In this document: positions 35,267-42,476 of the stretch, in pieces
How positions within the stretch are numbered: the stretch's first letter is position 1
Layout of the letters: each line of letters opens with the position of its first letter
DNA from: UBA10364 sp049611965
GTDB taxonomy: Bacteria > Bacteroidota > Bacteroidia > Flavobacteriales > Schleiferiaceae
Assembly (NCBI GenBank): GCA_049611965.1
Contig: JBMZBC010000012.1
Location: 1-46,828 of the forward strand
Reading direction: 5' to 3'
Length of the DNA stretch: 46,828 bases
The notes under the pieces: model-generated
Databases searched by the model: none
Told to the model about the DNA's origin: nothing
What the model saw: the letters and a program-made list of their open reading frames with translations, nothing else
Program-made: the position numbers and the translations under genes

Positions 35267-35920
35267 TTAGAGTTGCTTTAGCGCTGCAATAGTTGCTTTC
35301 GGGTCTTCACTCTTGAAGACAAAAGAACCTGCAACAAGGGCATCTGCACCGGCAGCAACCAATCTAGCGCCTGTTTCAAGATTCACCCCTCCGTCAATCT
35401 CGATAATGGCTTTAGAACCACTCTTATCCACTAATTCACGCGCCTGCGCAGTCTTTTTGATGGTGTTCTCGATGAACTTTTGACCGCCAAAACCAGGATT
35501 TACACTCATCAGCAACACCTCATCCAAATCTTGAACGATATCTTCCAATACGCTCACCGGAGTATGTGGATTCAACGCCACACCAGCTTTCATTCCTGCA
35601 TTGTGAATCTCTTGGATGGTACGGTGTAAGTGCGTACATGCTTCATAATGCACGGTAAGGATATCTGCGCCACAGTCTTTGAATGTTTGAATGTAACGCT
35701 CGGGCTGAACGATCATCAAATGCACATCCATAACCTTATCGCAATTGTCCGCCATGGTTTTAACCACTGGCATTCCGTAGCTGATGTTAGGTACAAATAC
35801 GCCGTCCATGACATCGATGTGGAACCAATCGGCCTCGCTTTCATTGACCATTTGACAATCGCGTTGCAGATTGCCGAAATCTGCGGCTAGAAGAGAAGGT
35901 GAGATGATAGGTGATTCCAT
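35267..35920 (-). CDS. rpe: Ribulose-phosphate 3-epimerase
   Basis: 217 residues from ATG 35920 (MESPIISPSLLAADFGNL). Interconverts ribulose 5-phosphate and xylulose 5-phosphate in the pentose phosphate pathway with a bound metal. TIM-barrel residues are clear: SLLAADF, WFHIDVMDGVFVPNISYG, MDVHLMIVQPE, ILTVHYEA, SVNPGFGGQKF and IEIDGGVN. The preceding 12 codons contain another in-frame start but are not family-like and lie between the promoter and gene. Its -7 box overlaps the terminator tail of rpoD. Confidence 0.97.
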   Translation of the reverse strand: MESPIISPSLLAADFGNLQRDCQMVNESEADWFHIDVMDGVFVPNISYGMPVVKTMADNCDKVMDVHLMIVQPERYIQTFKDCGADILTVHYEACTHLHRTIQEIHNAGMKAGVALNPHTPVSVLEDIVQDLDEVLLMSVNPGFGGQKFIENTIKKTAQARELVDKSGSKAIIEIDGGVNLETGARLVAAGADALVAGSFVFKSEDPKATIAALKQL

Positions 35921-35942
35921 GACGTTGCGCTTATTGTTTGTA

Positions 35943-35950
35943 CAAAAATA
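35943..35950 (-). promoter_or_regulatory. -7 promoter element of rpe, inside the rpoD terminator tail
   Basis: TATTTTTG on the minus strand, perfect TAnnTTTG, 23 bases from the rpe ATG. The same T-rich bases are the tail of the terminator stem at 35951-35980, so ending rpoD transcription and starting rpe use the same DNA. Confidence 0.6.
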
Positions 35951-35980
35951 AAGCACCCCATCCGGCTGGATGGGGTGCTT
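35943..35980 (-). terminator. Rho-independent terminator after rpoD
   Basis: A perfect 13-bp stem: AAGCACCCCATCC (plus-strand 35951-35963), loop GGCT, GGATGGGGTGCTT (35968-35980). Read on the minus strand it is followed by TTTATTTTTG. It follows the rpoD stop at 36006 by about 25 nt. Confidence 0.93.
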
Positions 35981-36005
35981 GCTAAAAAAGTTCTTACCTA
36001 GTTTA

Positions 36006-36869
36006 TTAACCGAGGTAGGTCTTTAAGATTTTACTTCTAGAAGTGTGCTTCATGCGACGAATTGCCTTCTCTTTGATCTGGCGAACACGCTCACGAGTCA
36101 AATCAAACTTCTCACCAATTTCTTCAAGAGTCATTGGGTGTTGACCGCCTAGACCGAAGTACAAACGAATAACATCACCTTCTCTAGGAGTTAAGGTAGC
36201 CAACGAACGCTCGATCTCTGTACGCAAAGAGTCCATCATCAAATCCTCATCCGGGTGCGGTGAGTCTGATGAATTTAAAACGTCGTACAAGTTGCTGTCT
36301 TCACCTTCAACCAAAGGTGCATCCATACTTACGTGACGACCACTGTTACGCATGCTCTCCTTCACATCAGATTCACTCATCTCTAAGTGCTTCGAGATTT
36401 CTGCAGCACTTGGAGGACGCTCGTGCTCTTGCTCGAGGTAAGCGTACGCTTTGTTGATCTTATTGATTGAACCAATCTTGTTCAACGGAAGACGAACAAT
36501 ACGGCTCTGCTCTGCCAATGCTTGAAGAATACTCTGACGAATCCACCATACGGCGTATGAAATGAATTTGAAACCACGAGTCTCATCGAAACGTTGCGCA
36601 GCCTTAATCAATCCCAAGTTCCCTTCGTTGATCAAATCCGGAAGCGTTAAGCCCTGGTTCTGGTATTGCTTAGCTACAGAAACAACGAAACGAAGATTTG
36701 CCTTGGTCAATTTTTCCAAGGCGATCTGGTCACCCGCTTTAATGCGCTGTGCCAACTCCACTTCTTCCTCTGCAGTAATCAATTCAACTTTACCAATCTC
36801 CTGTAGATATTTATCTAACGAGGCTGTTTCGCGGTTGGTAACCTGTTTGGTGATTTTTAACTGTCTCAT
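36006..36869 (-). CDS. rpoD: Primary RNA polymerase sigma factor, short bacteroidete type
   Basis: 287 residues from ATG 36869 (MRQLKITKQVTNRETASLDKYL); ten extra upstream codons are not conserved. Lacks the long region 1.1 and the large insert of E. coli RpoD. Region 1.2/2.1 starts at YLQEIG; region 2.2-2.4 is DLINEGNLGLIKAAQRF followed by the YAVWWIRQSI -10-type recognition helix; region 3 is RPPSAAEISKHL; region 4.2 is TLEEIGEKFDLTRERVRQIKEKA. This sigma directs RNA polymerase to TAnnTTTG promoters like those seen throughout this window. Co-transcribed with rpsO-pnp upstream; it ends at a strong terminator. Confidence 0.97.
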   Translation of the reverse strand: MRQLKITKQVTNRETASLDKYLQEIGKVELITAEEEVELAQRIKAGDQIALEKLTKANLRFVVSVAKQYQNQGLTLPDLINEGNLGLIKAAQRFDETRGFKFISYAVWWIRQSILQALAEQSRIVRLPLNKIGSINKINKAYAYLEQEHERPPSAAEISKHLEMSESDVKESMRNSGRHVSMDAPLVEGEDSNLYDVLNSSDSPHPDEDLMMDSLRTEIERSLATLTPREGDVIRLYFGLGGQHPMTLEEIGEKFDLTRERVRQIKEKAIRRMKHTSRSKILKTYLG

Positions 36870-36890
36870 GGTAGAGAAATGTTTTAATGA

Positions 36891-36920
36891 GCGGACCAAT
36901 TACCTGCGCAATTGATCCGC
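36891..36920 (-). other. Hairpin between pnp and rpoD
   Basis: GCGGACCAATT (36891-36901) pairs with AATTGATCCGC (36910-36920) with one C-A mismatch, loop ACCTGCGC. On the minus strand it is not followed by a T-run, so it is unlikely to be a full terminator; it may be a processing or stability element that separates the pnp and rpoD messages. The start of rpoD is 22 nt downstream. Confidence 0.55.
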
Positions 36921-36936
36921 ATAACTTATTCTAAAA

Positions 36937-39072
36937 TTAGCCTTCTTGCTTATCGCCGTCCTTTTCAGGCTTTGGCAACAATACCTTACGAGAAAGCTTC
37001 ATCTTACCTGCTTTGTCAACGTCTAGAAGTTTAACGCGCACTTTGTCGCCTTCTTTTAGTACGTCTTCAACATTCTTGATGCGCGTCCAATCGATCTCAG
37101 AGATGTGCAACAACCCTTGAACCTTAGGAGCGATTTCAATGAATGCGCCGTAAGTCTGAACACCGCGAACGATACCTTCATAGGTTTCACCTACTTCTGG
37201 TTCGAAAGCGATTGCGCGGATCATTTCCAACGCTTGGTTCATCTTGTCGTAATCCTTACCGGAGATTTCGATATGACCGCGCTCATCGATTTCCTCGATG
37301 GTTACAGTCGTACCTGTATCTGCTTGGATACCTTGGATGTTCTTACCACCAGGACCAATGATAGGACCAATGAATTCTTTCTTCACGGTCAATGTCATGA
37401 TCTTTGGAGCATTTGGTTTCAATTGCTCGCGTGATTCTGGCATGGTCTTCAACATCTCACCAAGGATATGCATACGTCCTTCACGGCTCTGCTTTAAAGC
37501 GTTCACCAAGATTTCGTAGCTCAAGCCTTTAATCTTGATATCCATCTGACAAGCAGTAATACCTTTCTCAGTACCGGTTACTTTGAAGTCCATATCACCC
37601 AAGTGATCTTCATCACCTAAGATGTCAGAAAGTACAGCGTAGTTCTCACCGTCAGAGATAAGACCCATGGCAATACCACTCACAGGACGAGTGAGCTTAA
37701 TACCCGCGTCCATCAATGCTAGTGTTCCTGCACACACTGTTGCCATCGAAGACGAACCGTTTGATTCTAGGATATCACTTACTACACGGATGGTGTACGG
37801 ATTGTCTGGATGTACCATTTGGTACAACGCGCGCTGTGCAAGGTTACCGTGACCAACTTCGCGACGGCTTACACCACGAATAGGGCGAGCCTCACCCGTT
37901 GAGAACGGAGGGAAGTTGTAGTGCAAGTAGAATTTCTCTTCGCCAGTAAATGTAGCATCGTCAATTCTGTTTGCATCCAAAGAAGTACCCAAGGTAACTG
38001 TAGTCAAAGACTGAGTCTCCCCACGTGTGAACACGGCAGACCCGTGTGCACCTGGTAAGTAGTCAATTTCTGACCAGATAGGACGAACTTCCGTGGTATC
38101 GCGACCGTCCAAACGTTGGCCGTCGTTCAACACCATAGTACGCATTGCTTTGTACTCCACATCGTGGAAGTAACGCTTTGCAAAACCAGTATTCTCTTCC
38201 AACCAAGCTTCGTCTTTACCTTCGAGGTATTCGTTCAATACTGCTTTAAATCCAGCTGAACGCTCGTGCTTTGGTAATCCGCTCTTAGCAACTTCGTATA
38301 CCTTGTCATAGGTAGCAGCCATTACATCTTCACGAACTTCGTCGCTGTGTACTTCGTGGCTGTATTCACGCTTATTTTGAGAAGCAGGAACTTGTGCAGC
38401 TAAACGCTCTTGCGCTTCAATCTGTACCTTAATAGCATCATGAGCGAACTTTATCGCTTCAACCATTTCCTCTTCTGAAATTTCTTGCATTTCACCTTCA
38501 ACCATAACAACGCTGTCTTTCGAAGCACCGATAACCATATCGACTTCTAGTTCTTCGATTTGAGCTGGGGTAGGGTTGATGATGTGCTCTCCGTTAATGC
38601 GTCCAACGCGAACCTCAGAGATCGGGCCGTCGAATGGAAGATCACTAACTGCGATTGCTGCAGACGCAGCTAGACCCGTAAGTGAAGTGGCTTCAACTTC
38701 AGGATCGTAAGAAATCATTTGGATCATCAATTGAATCTCAGCGTGGTAATCCTTTGGGAACAAAGGACGCAATACGCGGTCGATCAATCGCATGGTCAAG
38801 ATCTCGTTGTCTGATGGACGACCTTCTCTTTTTAGGAAGCCTCCAGGTACGCGACCATTTGCCGCAAATTTTTCACGGTAATCTACCGTAAGCGGAAGAA
38901 AGTCGACGCCGTCTTTCGCTTCTTTGCTAGACACAACAGTGGCTAACAGCATTGTACCACCACACTTTACAACAACAGAGCCATCTGCTTGCTTGGCCAA
39001 TTTGCCAGTTTCAAGAGTGATCTCTCTGCCGTCTGGAAGAGTAATGGTTTCGATAATTGCTTTAGGAATCAT
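36937..39072 (-). CDS. pnp: Polyribonucleotide nucleotidyltransferase (PNPase)
   Basis: 711 residues from ATG 39072 (MIPKAIIETITLPDGR). A 3'-5' phosphorolytic exoribonuclease and polymerase of mRNA decay. Two RNase PH domains (about 1-240 and 310-550) are joined by a helical part; the second contains the catalytic GTSLDANRIDDATF and SNGSSSMATVCAGTLALMDAG regions. A KH domain (GPIIGPGGKNIQGIQADTG) and an S1 domain (VRGVQTYGAFIEIAPKVQGLLHISE) follow. The C-terminus is short. Lies 80 nt after rpsO with a hairpin in between, the classic rpsO-pnp pair. Confidence 0.98.
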   Translation of the reverse strand: MIPKAIIETITLPDGREITLETGKLAKQADGSVVVKCGGTMLLATVVSSKEAKDGVDFLPLTVDYREKFAANGRVPGGFLKREGRPSDNEILTMRLIDRVLRPLFPKDYHAEIQLMIQMISYDPEVEATSLTGLAASAAIAVSDLPFDGPISEVRVGRINGEHIINPTPAQIEELEVDMVIGASKDSVVMVEGEMQEISEEEMVEAIKFAHDAIKVQIEAQERLAAQVPASQNKREYSHEVHSDEVREDVMAATYDKVYEVAKSGLPKHERSAGFKAVLNEYLEGKDEAWLEENTGFAKRYFHDVEYKAMRTMVLNDGQRLDGRDTTEVRPIWSEIDYLPGAHGSAVFTRGETQSLTTVTLGTSLDANRIDDATFTGEEKFYLHYNFPPFSTGEARPIRGVSRREVGHGNLAQRALYQMVHPDNPYTIRVVSDILESNGSSSMATVCAGTLALMDAGIKLTRPVSGIAMGLISDGENYAVLSDILGDEDHLGDMDFKVTGTEKGITACQMDIKIKGLSYEILVNALKQSREGRMHILGEMLKTMPESREQLKPNAPKIMTLTVKKEFIGPIIGPGGKNIQGIQADTGTTVTIEEIDERGHIEISGKDYDKMNQALEMIRAIAFEPEVGETYEGIVRGVQTYGAFIEIAPKVQGLLHISEIDWTRIKNVEDVLKEGDKVRVKLLDVDKAGKMKLSRKVLLPKPEKDGDKQEG

Positions 39073-39099
39073 ATATAGTGTAAATAGATACTTTTTTAT

Positions 39100-39130
39100 A
39101 CGCAAAAAGGCAATTGTAAAAATTGCCTTT
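39100..39130 (-). promoter_or_regulatory. rpsO-pnp intercistronic hairpin (attenuator or RNase III site)
   Basis: AAAGGCAATT (39106-39115) and AATTGCCTTT (39121-39130) form a 10-bp stem with loop GTAAA. Read on the minus strand the stem is followed by TTTTTG, so it can act as a weak terminator between rpsO and pnp. In E. coli this junction also holds a terminator and an RNase III site that control pnp. Confidence 0.7.
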
Positions 39131-39152
39131 CTGTGTATCCGCTAGTCTGAAA

Positions 39153-39422
39153 TTATTTTCTCAAACCTAGTTTCTCAACAATCGCACGGTAACGTGTGAT
39201 GTCTGTTTTCTTCAAGTAGTTTAGAAGTTTTCGTCTCTTACCTACAAGAGCGATCAACGAACGCTCTGTGCTGTGGTCTTTTCTGTTCTGCTTCAAGTGC
39301 TCTGTCAAGTGGTTGATGCGGAAGCTGAACAATGCAATCTGCCCTTCTGCAGATCCGGTGTCTGTTGCAGATGCTCCGAATTCAGCGAAGATTTCTGCTT
39401 TTTTTTCTTTTGTTAGGTACAT
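39153..39422 (-). CDS. rpsO: 30S ribosomal protein S15
   Basis: 89 residues from ATG 39422 (MYLTKEKKAEIFAEFG); this start matches family length, and the upstream in-frame codons are in the leader. Binds 16S rRNA helices 20-22 early in assembly: the conserved helix SAEGQIALFSFRINHLTEHLK and the loop RKDHSTERSLIALVGKRRKLL are complete. Has its own -7 box, separate from the DUF192 gene 78 nt upstream. In other bacteria S15 represses its own translation through its leader; no such structure is clear here. Confidence 0.98.
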   Translation of the reverse strand: MYLTKEKKAEIFAEFGASATDTGSAEGQIALFSFRINHLTEHLKQNRKDHSTERSLIALVGKRRKLLNYLKKTDITRYRAIVEKLGLRK

Positions 39423-39461
39423 ACCAAAATCACATTTAGATGTTTGTAATGTTATAAGCGG

Positions 39462-39469
39462 CAAAGATA
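39462..39469 (-). promoter_or_regulatory. -7 promoter element of rpsO-pnp-rpoD
   Basis: TATCTTTG on the minus strand, perfect TAnnTTTG, 40 bases from the rpsO ATG. This is the only clear -7 box before rpoD, so it may drive rpsO, pnp and the primary sigma factor. Confidence 0.55.
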
Positions 39470-39500
39470 AACAAATAAAGTTGGCCGCAGAAGTCAACGT

Positions 39501-40034
39501 TTAATTATCTGACCAGGTGATTGTTGTTCCTTTTTTGATCCCCCAGGAAGCCGCCGTACCGCCCAATACCTCTAATACATAAGAAGCTGGCGCCTCACTC
39601 GGGAGACTAGTAGTATTCATCGGTTGAGCATTCGCTTGGATGCTTACCACTTCGTTTTTGGCGTTGATGTAAATGATATCAAGGCTCACCAAAGTATTCT
39701 TCATCCAGAAACTGCGTAGACGATCTCCACCGTCCATAAAGAACAACATAGCCATATCAGGACTTACTGAGCGGCGGTACATCATTCCTATTTCAATACT
39801 TTCTGGTGTCTTAGCGTATTCACCACGGAAAGTGGCAACTGTATCTTGATCATTAACCGCATAGATGGTTCCATCTTGACGGAAAGGCGGTTCATAAGGT
39901 TCACTGGTCTGAGGCTTTACCGTAGGTTGTGAGGATGATCCGATTTTTCCAATCCCTCCGATAACACCTGGGATAATAAATGCAGCAAGACCGAGTGCTA
40001 CGATCCAGACTGCGTATTTGCGCATTGCATTCAT
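39501..40034 (-). CDS. DUF192-family protein
   Basis: 177 residues. An N-terminal membrane anchor or signal (VWIVALGLAAFIIPGVIG, about 9-26) is followed by a Pro/Ser-rich linker and a DUF192 domain: EIGMMYRRSVSPDMAMLFF, RSFWMKNTLVSLDIIYIN and APASYVLEVLGGTAASWGI. The fold is a small beta-barrel of unknown biochemical role, exported across the inner membrane. Start ATG overlaps the lgt stop (ATGA), giving coupled translation. The C-terminus ends TWSDN. Last gene of the folE operon. Confidence 0.92.
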   Translation of the reverse strand: MNAMRKYAVWIVALGLAAFIIPGVIGGIGKIGSSSQPTVKPQTSEPYEPPFRQDGTIYAVNDQDTVATFRGEYAKTPESIEIGMMYRRSVSPDMAMLFFMDGGDRLRSFWMKNTLVSLDIIYINAKNEVVSIQANAQPMNTTSLPSEAPASYVLEVLGGTAASWGIKKGTTITWSDN

Positions 40035-41095
40035 GAGTTTTGTTCTTTAGATGTAAGCATCAAATAAAGTCCTGCAAGTACCAATGGGATGCTTAACCAT
40101 TGGCCCATGTTCAGGGACATAGAGTTTTCAAATCCAACTTGAATCTCTTTGTAGAATTCTATGAAGAATCGGAAACCAAAGACTGTTATTAGGAATGTAC
40201 CAAAGAGGAAGCCGCGTCGCTGTCCAACGCCTGTTTTTAAATACAGAATGGCCAACAAAACGAAAATGATCCAATACGCTCCTGCCTCAAAAAGCTGGGT
40301 TGGGTAACGCGGAACACCGAGAACTTTGATTTCCGCATAGCTTCCATTGGCGTCTGAGAATCCTTGTGCCACGGCGCTTGGATAGGGCAGAAGGTTACTA
40401 TTGTCGTTCGAAGAAGCGGTTAAAATCCTACTCAAGTAGGTATTGGTATACTCTTCAGATTGGACAGCGTTAAGATTGAAGAAGTGAAGCTTAGCAGTCA
40501 ATACTGGATAAATCAGCGAGTCCGTTGTGAGAACCTCACCCGTCTGTTCAAAAGTCACTTCTTCAAGGTTGCCCGCGTACCCTCTGGTGAGCGAGGCCCT
40601 ACCGGCTTCGACGAATACAGTCTCAACAGCGCTGTTTGCAGGTGCTCCGTAAATCTCACTGTTGAACCAATTTCCCATGCGAATAAAGCCGCCTGCCAGC
40701 GCCACTACGATGACAATACGATCCATCGTCCAAAGCGTGTGCTTTTTTGCGATACGCGTTGACCACCAATACATGGCGAGGACAATAGAAATGGCTGCGC
40801 CGTGAGAGGCGAGTCCACCTTTCCAAACCATTAAAATCTCTCCTATGTGGTTCTTGTAGTATCCCCAATCGTAAAAGAAGACATGGCCTAATCGTGCACC
40901 AACTATGGTGGCTCCAACCATCCAATAAACCAGGCTGTCCATCAACTTAGGATTGACATTTTCTTTTTTAAAGATGTATTGCATTCCGTATTGTCCCAGG
41001 ACAAAAGAAATGATAAACATCAAGGAGTAGAACCTAAGTTGAAACCCTGCGATAGGAATGTGGTTAGGAAAGTCCCAAAGAATGGTGGCGATCAT
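40031..41095 (-). CDS. lgt: Phosphatidylglycerol-prolipoprotein diacylglyceryl transferase
   Basis: 354 residues, about 60 more than the E. coli enzyme. Transfers diacylglycerol to the lipobox cysteine of lipoproteins in the inner membrane. Conserved segments are SHGAAIS (H98), the signature GGFIRMGNWFNSEIYG (R139, N142, N145, E147) and RYPTQLFE (263-270), which corresponds to HPSQLYE. Between the signature and that motif lies a stretch of about 110 residues (151-262) facing the periplasm, compared with about 40 in E. coli. It serves the many lipoproteins of this genome, including one directly upstream. Confidence 0.95.
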   Translation of the reverse strand: MIATILWDFPNHIPIAGFQLRFYSLMFIISFVLGQYGMQYIFKKENVNPKLMDSLVYWMVGATIVGARLGHVFFYDWGYYKNHIGEILMVWKGGLASHGAAISIVLAMYWWSTRIAKKHTLWTMDRIVIVVALAGGFIRMGNWFNSEIYGAPANSAVETVFVEAGRASLTRGYAGNLEEVTFEQTGEVLTTDSLIYPVLTAKLHFFNLNAVQSEEYTNTYLSRILTASSNDNSNLLPYPSAVAQGFSDANGSYAEIKVLGVPRYPTQLFEAGAYWIIFVLLAILYLKTGVGQRRGFLFGTFLITVFGFRFFIEFYKEIQVGFENSMSLNMGQWLSIPLVLAGLYLMLTSKEQNS

Positions 41096-41104
41096 AGTTT
41101 TATT

Positions 41105-42202
41105 TTATTCTTTCCAATCTACAATAAACAGATTGGTTGCTCTTCCTCCTCCGTTATTTCTATTTGAAGCGAATACTAATTTTTTGCCGTCTGGCGAGAA
41201 CATTGGGAAGGAATCGAATGCTTTATCAAACGAAATTTGCTGCAAATTGGTGCCGTCTGTATCAATCATAAATAGGTTGAACGGGAAGCCGCGTTCGCTG
41301 TGGTGATTCGATGAAAATACGATTTTCTCGCCACTGGGGTGGTAATACGGTGCCCAATTCGCTTGCCCCAGTGATGTAATTTTCTTTAAATCTGAGCCGT
41401 CAATATTACAAGTGTAGATTTCCATACTAGTCGGTTCGACCAATCCTTGTTCCAAGAGACCCTTGTATTTCGAGATTTCTTCTTCAGTCTGTGGACGCGA
41501 GCTTCTAAATACCAATTTCTTTGAATCTGGGCTAAAGAATGCACCGCCGTCATACCCCAATCCTGTGGTTACTTGCTTGATGTTTGACCCGTCAATATCA
41601 CAAACGTATAATTCTAAATCGCCTGAACGTGTCGATGTAAATACGATGTGCTTACCGTCTGGACTTACCGTTGCCTCAGCATCATAACCAGGTCCACTGA
41701 TCAAGGTGTCGATGAGGTTGCCTTCCAAATCACTTACATAAATGTCGAAGTCTTCGTAGATCGGCCAGACATAAGCGCCACCCGCACCTCTTTCGGGTAC
41801 CTCAGGACATGCGCTATCTCCCGTAAATGTTGAAGCGTACAGGATCGTTGTGTCGCCGGGCAGGAAGTACGCACATGTGGTACGTCCTAGTCCATTAGAA
41901 ATCATTGGCGGTTCGTTTTCTAATATGGTGTCTGTGTCCCAGTTAAAAGCATAGATCTGGTCGCACTCATTTCCCCATTTTTCAGCATTGCTCTGGAAAG
42001 TAAGCATGGTACCGTCAAAACTAAAGTAGGCTTCTGCATTGTCACCACCGTCGGTAAGTTGGCGCATCCCGTAAAAATGGTCTTCACCGTCGTAATTGAG
42101 TTCGCTTACCCAAGTAGCACCGCTGGAAGCATCTGCTTCTTCCGCGTGATTGCATGCGATGAGTGCACTGCTAGCTGCAAGGAAAATGAAAAGTCTTTTC
42201 AT
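41105..42202 (-). CDS. PD40/TolB-like beta-propeller lipoprotein
   Basis: 365 residues. Lipobox ALIA-C17, followed by NHAEEAD, whose acidic residues near the cysteine recall the export signal of surface lipoproteins. The rest is a six-blade propeller of WD40-like PD40 repeats: FSFDGTMLTFQSN, VSPDGKHIVFTSTRSGDLEL, FSPDSKKLVFRSSR, HPSGEKIVFSSN and FSPDGKKLVFASNRN. The chain ends soon after the last blade, so no OmpA-like or other C-terminal domain is attached. Probably binds a protein or sugar at the outer membrane. Two nt after yidD and 9 nt before lgt, in the same operon. Confidence 0.88.
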   Translation of the reverse strand: MKRLFIFLAASSALIACNHAEEADASSGATWVSELNYDGEDHFYGMRQLTDGGDNAEAYFSFDGTMLTFQSNAEKWGNECDQIYAFNWDTDTILENEPPMISNGLGRTTCAYFLPGDTTILYASTFTGDSACPEVPERGAGGAYVWPIYEDFDIYVSDLEGNLIDTLISGPGYDAEATVSPDGKHIVFTSTRSGDLELYVCDIDGSNIKQVTTGLGYDGGAFFSPDSKKLVFRSSRPQTEEEISKYKGLLEQGLVEPTSMEIYTCNIDGSDLKKITSLGQANWAPYYHPSGEKIVFSSNHHSERGFPFNLFMIDTDGTNLQQISFDKAFDSFPMFSPDGKKLVFASNRNNGGGRATNLFIVDWKE

Positions 42203-42204
42203 GA

Positions 42205-42474
42205 TTAGAGGTCTTTGTTTTTTAGTTGTTGTTCTAATTCACTTCCAGGAACAGGATCCCAACCGTGTCCACCCCAAGGATGGCATGAAGCAACGCGTTT
42301 TGCGGTCAAGGCGAAGCCTTTGAACGGACCGTGAAGTTTCACGGCTTCTTTGGCGTAAGCGCTGCAGGTTGGATTATAGCGGCAGGCAGGTGCGGTTAAT
42401 GGTGATATGAGATTTCTATAAACCCAAAGAATGAGTAATAGCGGCCATCCCAATATGTATTGGAGTAATTTCAA
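42205..42474 (-). CDS. yidD: Membrane protein insertion efficiency factor YidD, TTG start
   Basis: 89 residues. The pattern ILGWPLLLILWVYRNLISPL then ACRYNPTCSAYAKEAVKLHG and HPWGGHGWDPVP is diagnostic of YidD, a small amphipathic protein that assists insertion of inner-membrane proteins with YidC. The start codon is TTG, two bases after the cysS stop; no ATG is available in frame before the conserved region. In many bacteria yidD sits with rnpA and yidC; here it lies instead between cysS and a propeller lipoprotein. Confidence 0.95.
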   Translation of the reverse strand: MKLLQYILGWPLLLILWVYRNLISPLTAPACRYNPTCSAYAKEAVKLHGPFKGFALTAKRVASCHPWGGHGWDPVPGSELEQQLKNKDL

Positions 42475-42476
42475 TC

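Noticed and set aside
36891..36920. True rho-independent terminator between pnp and rpoD
   Set aside because: The stem has a mismatch and is not followed by a T-run on the coding (minus) strand, so I list it as a structural or processing element only.
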